A stretch of DNA of 64,000 nt from Streptomyces sp. TRM68367 (GTDB lineage: Bacteria; Actinomycetota; Actinomycetes; Streptomycetales; Streptomycetaceae): positions 1 to 64,000 of the forward strand of contig NZ_JACTVI010000024.1 in the NCBI RefSeq assembly GCF_014495685.1, in the 5' to 3' direction. Shown here one piece after another: positions 7,376 through 15,268 of the stretch. The translations under genes and the position numbers were made by a program. Within the stretch, counting starts at the first letter, position 1, and each line of letters opens with the position of its first letter. The notes under the pieces are model-generated. The model had not been told where the DNA came from, did no database searches, and worked only from the letters and a program-made list of their open reading frames with translations.

Positions 7376-9595
7376 ATGGCGCCACAGCGCAACACCGGAG
7401 CGGGCGCGGAAGCGGAACTTCCGGAGTTCGCCGGTCACTATCGTCTGGAGTCCTGTCTGGGGTCGGGCGGCATGGGCGTGGTGCATCTGGCGCGCAGCAC
7501 CTCGGGGATGAAGCTCGCGGTGAAGATCGTGCATGCCCAGTTCGCCGAGGACCCCGAGTTCAGGGGGCGTTTCCGGCAGGAGGTGACGGCGGCGCGGCGG
7601 GTGAGCGGGGCGTTCACCGCGCCCGTCGTGGATGCCGACCCGGAGGCCGAACGGCCGTGGATGGCCACGCTGTTCATTCCGGGTTCGACCCTGGCCGAGC
7701 AGGTGAAGCGGAACGGGCCGATGGCGCCCGGGCAGTTGCGGCGGCTGATGGCCGGGCTGGCGGAGGCGTTGCGCGACATTCACCGCGTCGGTGTGGTGCA
7801 CCGGGATCTCAAGCCGAGCAATGTGCTGCTCGCGGGCGACGGCCCGAAGGTCATCGACTTCGGCATCTCCCGGCCGAAGGACAGCGAACTGCGGACCGAG
7901 ACGGGCAAGTTGATCGGCACACCGCCGTTCATGGCGCCGGAGCAGTTCCGGCGCCCGCGCGAGGTGGGTCCGGCCGCCGACGTCTTCGCCCTCGGGTCGG
8001 TGATGGTGCACGCGGCCACGGGGCGCGGGCCGTTCGACTCCGACAGCCCGTACATCGTGGCCTACCAGGTCGTGCACGACGAGCCCGACCTGACCGGCGT
8101 ACCGGAAGAACTCGCGCCGGTCGTGCTGCGTTGTCTCGCCAAGGAGCCCGAGGACCGGCCCACGCCGGACGAGTTGATGCGGGAACTGCGGTCGGTGGCG
8201 GCGTCGTACGACACGCAGGCGTTCGTACCGTCGCCGCGGACGCACGACACGGATGAGGCCGAAGCAAAACAGCCGGGAGAGGCGGGACAGCCGGGACAGC
8301 TGGTACGGCCGGTACGGCCGGGAGACCTGCCGGAGGCGGCGGACGAGGTGCCGCGGCCGGACGCGGGCGGGTCCCGTGCCGCGGACTCGGTGCCGACGCC
8401 CGCGCCGCGCACGCGCCGGCGAACAGCCCTGGCGGCCCTGTCGGCGGGAGCGCTCGCGCTCGTCGCGGGCACGGTGTTCGCCTCGGTCCGGCTGCTCGAC
8501 GACCGGGAACCGGCGGCGCGGAGCAGTGGCAGCGCCACGACGGCGTCGGCCCGGATCAGCGCGTGGGCGGTGCGGCCCGCCCCGCGCGGCGAGGGCACGC
8601 CCGAGTGCTCCCACGGCGCCGGGACGCTGTTCTGCGCCCGCAGCGGGGTGGTCTTCGCGGTCGATCCGGCCGACGGCGGACTGCTGTGGAAGCACCCTGT
8701 GCCCAAGGAGGTCAGGAGCGAGGCCCCGGTCCTGTCCGGCGGCCTCGTGCAGCCCATGGCGAGCCAGGGCCACCGCCTGGAGGCGCTCGACCCCGCCTCC
8801 GGCGATCCGCGCTGGCAGCGCCCCGTGCCGCCGTACAGCGGGGTGACGCGCATCGGCGGCATGCTCCTGCTCACCGGCGCCGACGGCAAGGTCACCGCGG
8901 TGGACGGCACGACGGGCCACACGAAGTGGAGCCGGCCGATCCCGGGGCTCAGCGCGCCGTACTTCCGTTCGTTCCCCGGCAGTCGGCTGGCGTACGCGAC
9001 GAGCACCTCCGCCGACGGCTCGCGCACCCGCGTCACGGCGGTGGACCCGGTCACCGGCGACGTGCGGTGGACGGCACGGCTGAACGGCAATCTGGAGCCC
9101 GTCGGCGCCCATGACGGCTCCGTGTTCTTCCTCTCCCTCGACCAGGTCTACGGCCAGGCCGAGGCCGTCGTCCGCTACACCCGGGAGACGGAGGTGACGC
9201 GCCGGGTGCCGCTGCCCGTGCCCCGTCAGGGCGCCCAGGCCGCCGTACGCGGGGACGTCGTCTATCTCGTGGCCGCCGGCGGCTCGGTGGAGGCCGTCGA
9301 CGTGGGTGCGCGCAAGCGGCTGTGGAGCCTCGAGGCGGCCGTGAGCCGGGGGTCGCGGCCGGTCGCGGACGCCCGGCACGTGTTCGTAAGCGCCCCCGAC
9401 GGGCGGCTGCTCGCCGTGGACGCCCGTGAGGGGCGGCTCGCGGGGCAGACCGCGCCCCGCCTCGGCGCGCAGGCGGACCGGGTCGCAGCCACCCTGCCCG
9501 AACCGCTGATCGTCGACGGCCGCGTCTACGCCACCGCGCCCGACGGCACCGTCTTCGCGGTGGACGCCCGCGACCCGTCGGCCTGGCGCGGGTAA
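7376..9595 (+). CDS. Membrane Ser/Thr protein kinase with extracellular PQQ-type beta-propeller
   Basis: This 739-residue kinase has an N-terminal Hanks domain (about 20-275): glycine loop GSGGMGVV, catalytic Lys in LAVK (about K50), VHRDLKPSN (141-149), DFG (161-163) and APE (187-189). A Pro/Ala-rich linker leads to one membrane span (about 350-372). The outside part (about 400-735) has repeated strands such as VFAVDPADGGLLW, VTAVDGTTGHTKW and LLAVDAREGRL, the PQQ-like beta-propeller pattern. The topology is that of a receptor kinase whose propeller senses a ligand, perhaps at the cell wall. It resembles the AfsK-type kinases of Streptomyces; the substrate is unknown. Monocistronic, facing ilvD. 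Confidence 0.92.
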   Translation: MAPQRNTGAGAEAELPEFAGHYRLESCLGSGGMGVVHLARSTSGMKLAVKIVHAQFAEDPEFRGRFRQEVTAARRVSGAFTAPVVDADPEAERPWMATLFIPGSTLAEQVKRNGPMAPGQLRRLMAGLAEALRDIHRVGVVHRDLKPSNVLLAGDGPKVIDFGISRPKDSELRTETGKLIGTPPFMAPEQFRRPREVGPAADVFALGSVMVHAATGRGPFDSDSPYIVAYQVVHDEPDLTGVPEELAPVVLRCLAKEPEDRPTPDELMRELRSVAASYDTQAFVPSPRTHDTDEAEAKQPGEAGQPGQLVRPVRPGDLPEAADEVPRPDAGGSRAADSVPTPAPRTRRRTALAALSAGALALVAGTVFASVRLLDDREPAARSSGSATTASARISAWAVRPAPRGEGTPECSHGAGTLFCARSGVVFAVDPADGGLLWKHPVPKEVRSEAPVLSGGLVQPMASQGHRLEALDPASGDPRWQRPVPPYSGVTRIGGMLLLTGADGKVTAVDGTTGHTKWSRPIPGLSAPYFRSFPGSRLAYATSTSADGSRTRVTAVDPVTGDVRWTARLNGNLEPVGAHDGSVFFLSLDQVYGQAEAVVRYTRETEVTRRVPLPVPRQGAQAAVRGDVVYLVAAGGSVEAVDVGARKRLWSLEAAVSRGSRPVADARHVFVSAPDGRLLAVDAREGRLAGQTAPRLGAQADRVAATLPEPLIVDGRVYATAPDGTVFAVDARDPSAWRG

Positions 9596-9663
9596 GGACA
9601 CCCACAACACATGCGTAGGAACAGCCACCACACATAGACGCATAGGGACTGCCGCCACGCGTA

Positions 9664-9691
9664 AGGGCCGCCCCTCGGCAGGAGCGGCCCT
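9664..9691. terminator. Bidirectional terminator between kinase and ilvD
   Basis: AGGGCCGC and GCGGCCCT form a perfect 8-base stem with a 12-base loop. It sits between two convergent genes, 69 bases after the kinase stop and 15 bases from the ilvD stop, so it can serve both. Confidence 0.65.
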
Positions 9692-9705
9692 CAAGGCGGT
9701 CTGTG

Positions 9706-11559
9706 TCAGCCCAGCTTGCTGACGTCCCGCACCGCGCCCTTGTCCGCGCTGGTCGCCATCGCGGCGTACGCCCGCAGGGCCGCCGACACCTTGCGGTCGC
9801 GGTTCTTGGGGGCGTACGTCCCGCCGAGCGCCTGCTCGCGCCGGGCCAGCTCGGCGTCGTCGACCAGCAGCTCGATCGAGCGGTTCGGGATGTCGATGCG
9901 GACGCGGTCGCCGTCCTCGACGAGGGCGATGGTGCCGCCCGACGCGGCCTCCGGGGAGGCGTGGCCGATGGACAGACCGGACGTGCCGCCCGAGAAGCGG
10001 CCGTCGGTGATCAGGGCACAGGCCTTGCCGAGGCCGCGGCCCTTCAGGTACGAGGTCGGGTAGAGCATCTCCTGCATGCCGGGGCCGCCCTTGGGGCCCT
10101 CGTAGCGGATGACGACGACGTCGCCCTCCTTGATCTCCTTCAGCAGGATCTTCTCGACGGCCTCCTCCTGCGACTCGCAGACGACCGCCGGGCCCTCGAA
10201 GGTCCAGATCGACTCGTCGACCCCGGCCGTCTTCACCACGCAGCCGTCGACCGCGAGATTGCCCTTGAGGACCGCGAGGCCGCCGTCCTTGGAGTACGCG
10301 TGCTCGACGGAGCGGATGCAGCCGCCCGCGGCGTCCTCGTCCAGGGCCTCCCAGCGCTCGGACTGGGAGAACGCCTCGGCGGAGCGGACGCAGCCGGGGG
10401 CCGCGTGCCACAGCTCGACCGCCTCGGGCGACGGGGAACCGCCGCGCACGTCCCAGGTCTTCAGCCAGTCGGACAGGGACGGGCTGTGGACCGAGTGCAC
10501 GTCCTCGTTGAGCAGGCCCTCGCGGTGCAGCTCGCCGAGGAGGGCGGGGATGCCGCCGGCGCGGTGCACGTCCTCCATGTAGTACGTGCGGTTCTTCGCC
10601 ACGTTCGGAGCCACCTTGGCCAGGCAGGCGACCCGGCGGGAGACCGCGTCGATCTCCGCGAGGCCGAACGGGACGCCGGCCTCCTGGGCCGCGGCCAGCA
10701 GGTGCAGGATCGTGTTGGTCGAGCCGCCCATCGCGATGTCGAGGGCCATCGCGTTCTCGAACGCCGCGAAGGTGGCGACATTGCGCGGCAGGACCGTCTC
10801 GTCGTCCTGATCGTAGTAGCGGCGGGTGATGTCCATCACCGTGTTGGCGGCGTCGACGTAGAGCTGCTTGCGGGCGGTGTGGGTGGCCAGGACCGAGCCG
10901 TTGCCGGGGAGGGAGAGGCCGATGGCCTCGGTGAGGCAGTTCATCGAGTTGGCGGTGAACATGCCGGAACACGAGCCGCAGGTCGGACAGGCGTTCTCCT
11001 CGATACGGAGGATGTCCTCGTCCGAGATCCTGTCGTTGGCGGCGTCGGAGATCGCGTCGATCAGGTCGAGCGTGCGGACCGTGCCGTCGACCAGGGTGGC
11101 CCGGCCGGACTCCATCGGGCCGCCGGAGACGAAGACCGTCGGGATGTTCAGGCGCAGGGCCGCGTTGAGCATGCCCGGGGTGATCTTGTCGCAGTTGGAG
11201 ATGCAGATCAGGGCGTCGGCGCGGTGGGCCTCGACCATGTACTCCACGCTGTCCGCGATCAGGTCGCGGGAGGGCAGGCTGTACAGCATGCCGCCGTGGC
11301 CCATCGCGATGCCGTCGTCGACGGCGATGGTGTTGAACTCGCGCGGGATGCCGCCCGCCGCGACGACCGCCTCGCTGACGATCCGGCCGACCGGCGCCAG
11401 GTGCGTGTGGCCGGGCACGAACTCCGTGAAGCTGTTCGCGACCGCGATGATCGGCTTGCGGCCGATGTCCGCACCGGGTACACCGGAGGCGCGCATAAGG
11501 GCGCGGGCGCCCGCCATGTTACGGCCGTGGGTGACTGTGCGGGACCTCAGCTCGGGCAT
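9706..11559 (-). CDS. ilvD: Dihydroxy-acid dehydratase
   Basis: IlvD dehydrates 2,3-dihydroxy-isovalerate and 2,3-dihydroxy-3-methylvalerate in valine, isoleucine and pantothenate precursor synthesis. The 617-residue length is usual. The iron-sulfur cluster ligand motifs are NCDKITPGM and ACPTCGSCSGMFTANSM. The catalytic-loop region GGSTNTILHL and the C-terminal GRFSGGTSGLSIGHASPEA are present. AAGGAG lies about 10 bases before the ATG at 11559. The gene is not with other ilv genes. It supplies ketoisovalerate, the precursor of pantoate used by panC at 43275-44285. Confidence 0.96.
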   Translation of the reverse strand: MPELRSRTVTHGRNMAGARALMRASGVPGADIGRKPIIAVANSFTEFVPGHTHLAPVGRIVSEAVVAAGGIPREFNTIAVDDGIAMGHGGMLYSLPSRDLIADSVEYMVEAHRADALICISNCDKITPGMLNAALRLNIPTVFVSGGPMESGRATLVDGTVRTLDLIDAISDAANDRISDEDILRIEENACPTCGSCSGMFTANSMNCLTEAIGLSLPGNGSVLATHTARKQLYVDAANTVMDITRRYYDQDDETVLPRNVATFAAFENAMALDIAMGGSTNTILHLLAAAQEAGVPFGLAEIDAVSRRVACLAKVAPNVAKNRTYYMEDVHRAGGIPALLGELHREGLLNEDVHSVHSPSLSDWLKTWDVRGGSPSPEAVELWHAAPGCVRSAEAFSQSERWEALDEDAAGGCIRSVEHAYSKDGGLAVLKGNLAVDGCVVKTAGVDESIWTFEGPAVVCESQEEAVEKILLKEIKEGDVVVIRYEGPKGGPGMQEMLYPTSYLKGRGLGKACALITDGRFSGGTSGLSIGHASPEAASGGTIALVEDGDRVRIDIPNRSIELLVDDAELARREQALGGTYAPKNRDRKVSAALRAYAAMATSADKGAVRDVSKLG

Positions 11560-11705
11560 CGTCGCTCGCTCCTTCGGATACGGCTGTCAGAGAGTTCGGA
11601 GAGTTCTGACTGCTACTGAGCGTACGCCGGACATCCAGGGGGCGGGACGCGGTGTCCGGAATACGGGATGTAACATCTCAGGGCATCTCGGTGCGTCTCA
11701 GGGCC

Positions 11706-12311
11706 TCACGGCTGCGTCAGGTGTGCCTGCACCACCGGCGCCACCCGCGCGATGATCTGCTCGATGTCCGCCGATACCAGCGGCTCGATCTTGATCACGT
11801 ACCGGATCATCACGATCCCGACCAGCTGCGAGGCCGCCAGTTCGGCCCGTAGCTCCGGGTCCGGCAGGTCGAGCTGGTCCGCGATACGGCGCAGCAGCTG
11901 GGTGGCGACGAGCCGGCGGAAGACCGCCGCCGCGGTCTCGTTGTTCACCGCCGACCGGAGGATCGCGAGCAGCGGCGTCCGGGTCACCGGGTTCTCCCAG
12001 AGGCCGAAGAGGATGCGGGTCATACGCTCGCCCACGGCGTCCAGGGGGCCCTCCAGGACCTCGTCCCGCGCCGTGAACGCGGGCGCGAACGCCACCTCGA
12101 CCGCCGCCTCGAAGACCTTCTCCTTGGTGCCGAAGTAGTGGTGGACCAGCGCCGAGTCGACCCCGGCGGCCTTGGCGATGCCGCGCACCGACGTCTTCTC
12201 GTAGCCGCGCTCGGAGAACTCCTCGCGGGCCGCGCTCAGGATGCGGTCGCGGGTGCCGGCGGATTCCGTACGGCGGGGGCGGCCCCGGCCCCGGGAGGGC
12301 GCGTCGGTCAT
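11706..12311 (-). CDS. TetR-family transcriptional regulator
   Basis: The 201-residue protein has a basic N-terminal tail, then the TetR helix-turn-helix (TSVRGIAKAAGVDSALVHHYFGTKEKVF, quoted here in parts: TSVRGIAKAAGVDS and ALVHHYFGTKEK). The C-terminal ligand domain resembles the TetR_C_17-like group with LQLLRRIADQLDLPDPELRAELAASQ-type helices. Its ATG overlaps the stop of the sugar isomerase gene (ATGA at 12308-12311), so the two are cotranscribed and translationally coupled. Target and ligand are unknown. Confidence 0.9.
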   Translation of the reverse strand: MTDAPSRGRGRPRRTESAGTRDRILSAAREEFSERGYEKTSVRGIAKAAGVDSALVHHYFGTKEKVFEAAVEVAFAPAFTARDEVLEGPLDAVGERMTRILFGLWENPVTRTPLLAILRSAVNNETAAAVFRRLVATQLLRRIADQLDLPDPELRAELAASQLVGIVMIRYVIKIEPLVSADIEQIIARVAPVVQAHLTQP

Positions 12312-13132
12312 CGCCGCGGCACCCTCATCGCGGAGGCCAGGTGCAGCCGGGTGAAGGCCAGCGCCTCGGCCAGGTCGGCCTCCCGCTCGGCGCCGGACAT
12401 GGCACGGCGGGTGTTGACCTCGATGACGACGTGACCGTCGAAGCCGGACAGGGCGAGCCGTTCCAGCAGCTCGGCGCAGGGCTGGGTGCCGCGGCCGGGC
12501 ACCAGGTGCTCGTCCTTGGCCGAGCCCCGGCCGTCGGCGAGGTGGACGTGGCCCAGGCGGTCGCCCATGCGGTCGATCATCTGCAGGGCGTCGGTGCGGG
12601 CGGTCGCGGTGTGGCTGAGGTCGATCGTGAAGTGGCGGTAGTCGTCCTTGGTCACGTCCCAGTCGGGGGCGTAGGCGAGCATCTCGCGGTCGCGGTAGCG
12701 CCAGGGGTACATGTTCTCGACGGCGAACCGCACGTCCGTCTCGCCCGCCATGCGCCAGATGCCGGTGACGAAGTCACGGGCGTACTGGCGCTGCCAGCGG
12801 AACGGGGGGTGGACGACGACCGTACTGGCGCCGAGCTTCTCGGCCGCCGCCCGGGCGCGCTGGAGTTTGGTCCAGGGGTCGGTGGACCACACGCGCTGCG
12901 TGATGAGCAGGCAGGGGGCGTGGACGGCGAGGATCGGGATCTGGTGGTAGTCGGACAGGCGGCGCAGGGCCTCCATGTCCTGGCTGACCGGGTCGGTCCA
13001 GACCATGACCTCCACGCCGTCGTAGCCGAGGCGTGCGGCGATCTCGAAGGCCGTCGCTGTCGACTCCGGGTAGACGGAGGCCGTGGACAGGGCGACCTTC
13101 GCATCCGGGACGCGTACGGCTGGTTCGACCAC
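12308..13132 (-). CDS. Sugar phosphate isomerase/epimerase (xylose isomerase-like TIM barrel)
   Basis: The 274-residue protein belongs to the AP endonuclease 2/xylose isomerase-like TIM-barrel family. Strand and metal-ligand motifs are visible: GYDGVEVMVW, ILAVHAPC, FAVENMYPW (metal-binding Glu), FTIDLSHTA, HVHLADGRGS and VVIEVNTRR. These give the usual Glu/Asp/His/Glu divalent metal site. It starts with GTG at 13132. The exact substrate is unknown; hydroxypyruvate isomerases, inosose enzymes and endonuclease IV share the fold. It is the first gene of a two-gene unit with the TetR regulator. Confidence 0.85.
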   Translation of the reverse strand: MVEPAVRVPDAKVALSTASVYPESTATAFEIAARLGYDGVEVMVWTDPVSQDMEALRRLSDYHQIPILAVHAPCLLITQRVWSTDPWTKLQRARAAAEKLGASTVVVHPPFRWQRQYARDFVTGIWRMAGETDVRFAVENMYPWRYRDREMLAYAPDWDVTKDDYRHFTIDLSHTATARTDALQMIDRMGDRLGHVHLADGRGSAKDEHLVPGRGTQPCAELLERLALSGFDGHVVIEVNTRRAMSGAEREADLAEALAFTRLHLASAMRVPRR

Positions 13133-13283
13133 GAGGACAGGTTACGGGGTGGGGGTGGGTGGGTGTGGGGTGCCTGTTCGCCGTTGTGGTGATCGCCATA
13201 GGCGGGTACGGGTGATCTGTGGCTTGGCGCGCCCACGCGGCGGAGCCGCATATCGATACGGCCCCGCGCCCCTTTCAGGCGCG

Positions 13284-14216
13284 CTACACCGAACCCATGT
13301 GGTCCAGGCGCCGCAGGATCACTCCCTCCCTCAGAGCCCATGGGCAGATCTCCACCGTCTCCACGCCGAACAAGTCCATCGCGCCCTCGGCCACCAAGGC
13401 GCCCGCGAGGAGCTGGCCCGCCCTGCCCTCCGAGACTCCCGGGAGTTCGGCGCGTTCCGCGGCCGTCATGCCTGCCAGTCGGGGGACCCAGCCCTCGAGG
13501 GACTCGCGTTTGAGTTCGCGCTGGACGTAGAGGCCCTCGGCGGAGCGGGCGGCGCCGGCGATGCGGGCCAGTTGCTTGAAGGTCTTGGACGTGGCGACCA
13601 CGTGGTCGGGCGCGCCGAAGCGGCTGAATTCGCCCACGGTGCGGGCGATCTCGGCGCGTACGTGGCGGCGCAGCGCGCGGACGTCGTCCGGGTCGGGCGG
13701 GTCGCCGGGCAGCCAGGCGGCGGTGAGGCGGCCGGCGCCCAGCGGCAGGGACACGGCCGCGTCCGGTTCCTCGTCGATGCCGTACGCGATCTCCAGGGAT
13801 CCGCCGCCGATGTCCAGGACCAGCAGCTTTCCGGCCGACCAGCCGAACCAGCGGCGGGCGGCGAGGAACGTGAGCCGGGCCTCCTCCTCGCCGGCGAGGA
13901 CCTGCAGTTCGACGCCGGTCTCGTCCTGCACGCGCGCGAGGACCTCGTCGGCGTTGCTGGCCTCCCGCACGGCGGAGGTCGCGAACGGCAGCACGTCCAC
14001 GACGCCCTTGTCCTCGGCGGCCTGGAGGGCCTCGTGCACGACCGCGATCAGTTTGGCGACGCCGTCGGGGCCGACCGCCCCGCTCTCGTCGAGCAGTTGG
14101 GCAAGGCGCAGGTCCGCCTTGTGCGAATGCGCGGGCAGTGGGCGCGCGCCTGGATGTGCATCCACCACCAGCAGATGCACCGTGTTCGAACCCACGTCGA
14201 GGACACCGAGTCTCAT
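13284..14216 (-). CDS. ppx: Ppx/GppA family phosphatase (exopolyphosphatase)
   Basis: The 310-residue protein belongs to the ASKHA Ppx/GppA family, which hydrolyses polyphosphate or pppGpp. Phosphate-1 motif DVGSNTVHLLV is near the N-terminus; the phosphate-2 motif is VLDIGGGSLEIAYG; FATSAVREASNADEVL is also conserved. It is of the short actinobacterial type, lacking the C-terminal HD-like domains of E. coli Ppx. The ATG at 14216 begins MRLGVLDVGSNT; the frame is open further upstream but that part is not family-like. Streptomyces usually has a second, longer paralogue elsewhere. Confidence 0.9.
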   Translation of the reverse strand: MRLGVLDVGSNTVHLLVVDAHPGARPLPAHSHKADLRLAQLLDESGAVGPDGVAKLIAVVHEALQAAEDKGVVDVLPFATSAVREASNADEVLARVQDETGVELQVLAGEEEARLTFLAARRWFGWSAGKLLVLDIGGGSLEIAYGIDEEPDAAVSLPLGAGRLTAAWLPGDPPDPDDVRALRRHVRAEIARTVGEFSRFGAPDHVVATSKTFKQLARIAGAARSAEGLYVQRELKRESLEGWVPRLAGMTAAERAELPGVSEGRAGQLLAGALVAEGAMDLFGVETVEICPWALREGVILRRLDHMGSV

Positions 14217-14323
14217 ATACGGAACGCTACTGCCAGTCGAACGGTGCGCGGGCCCCGGAACAGCGTAAAGAGCGGGCCAGGGAGCTGTCCCGGGAGGGGC
14301 CGCGGGCGACTTACCCTGGACGG

Positions 14324-15226
14324 GTGCCAAAGACGAAAAAGGCGAAGGGCGACAAGGCCGCAAAGGCTGACAAGTCCGCCAAGAAGGCCAAAGCACCCAA
14401 GGGTTCTTCCCGGGTGGAAGCACCGGAGAAGTCGGAGCAGGCAGTGGTGGACGACGAGAAGGGCCTCGACTTCGCGCGCGCGTGGGTGGAGTTTCCGGAT
14501 CCGGCGGACGACGAGCAGGTCTTCCGCTGCGATCTGACATGGCTGACCTCTCGCTGGAACTGCATCTTCGGCAGCGGCTGCCAGGGCATCCAGGCGGGCC
14601 GCGCGGACGACGGGTGCTGCACGCTGGGCGCGCACTTCTCCGACGAGGACGACGAGAAACGGGTCGCCGGGCATGTGGCGAGGCTCACGCCGGAGATCTG
14701 GCAGCACCACGACGAGGGCATGGAGCACGGCTGGATCGCGGAGGACTCCGAGGACTCCGAGGACGACGAGGGCGAGCGCCAGACCCGCCCCTACCAGGGG
14801 TCGTGCATCTTCCAGAACCGGCCCGGCTTCCCGGGCGGCGCGGGCTGCTCGCTGCACATCCTCGCCCTGAAGGAGGGCCGGGAGCCGCTGGAGACCAAGC
14901 CGGACGTGTGCTGGCAGCTGCCTGTCCGGCGCACGTACGAGTGGATCGACCGGCCCGACGACACGCGTGTGCTGCAGATCTCGATCGGGGAGTACGACCG
15001 CCGCGGCTGGGGTCCGGGCGGCCACGACCTGCACTGGTGGTGCACGTCGGCGACCTCGGCGCACGGCGCGGGCGATCCGGTGTACGTCTCCTACCGCGCG
15101 GAGCTGACCGAGCTGATGGGCAAGGCCGGCTACGACCGGCTGGCCGAGCTGTGCGAGGAGCGGCTGAACTCCCAGCTGCCGTTGCTGGCACCGCATCCGG
15201 CGGATCCCGTGGGCCAGGTGGACTAG
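14324..15226 (+). CDS. Cysteine-rich protein of unknown function
   Basis: The GTG start gives 300 residues. The first 45 are Lys/Ala-rich (KTKKAKGDKAAKADK), probably disordered or nucleic-acid binding. The core (about 60-215) holds a set of Cys residues: FRCDL, RWNCIFGSGC, DDGCCTL, GSCIFQNRPGF and GAGCSLHI, then VCWQLP and HWWCT. Spacing suggests metal binding, possibly iron-sulfur or zinc, resembling YkgJ-like or DUF3109-like metal-chelating proteins. An acidic EDSEDSEDDEGE loop lies in the middle. I do not recognise a function. It diverges from the ppx gene at 14216. Confidence 0.82.
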   Translation: MPKTKKAKGDKAAKADKSAKKAKAPKGSSRVEAPEKSEQAVVDDEKGLDFARAWVEFPDPADDEQVFRCDLTWLTSRWNCIFGSGCQGIQAGRADDGCCTLGAHFSDEDDEKRVAGHVARLTPEIWQHHDEGMEHGWIAEDSEDSEDDEGERQTRPYQGSCIFQNRPGFPGGAGCSLHILALKEGREPLETKPDVCWQLPVRRTYEWIDRPDDTRVLQISIGEYDRRGWGPGGHDLHWWCTSATSAHGAGDPVYVSYRAELTELMGKAGYDRLAELCEERLNSQLPLLAPHPADPVGQVD

Positions 15227-15268
15227 GTGTTCTGCCTAGGCCGTCCACGACTGTGCGGGTGTGCCGGT

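Noticed and set aside
7319..10972. Open minus-strand frame of 1217 codons across the kinase and ilvD genes
   Set aside because: It is the antisense shadow of the kinase and a wrong frame of ilvD; high GC makes long open frames common. Protein is Arg/Pro/Gly-rich with no domains.
9703..11619. Plus-strand frame of 638 codons opposite ilvD
   Set aside because: Antisense shadow of a certain gene; no recognisable protein features.
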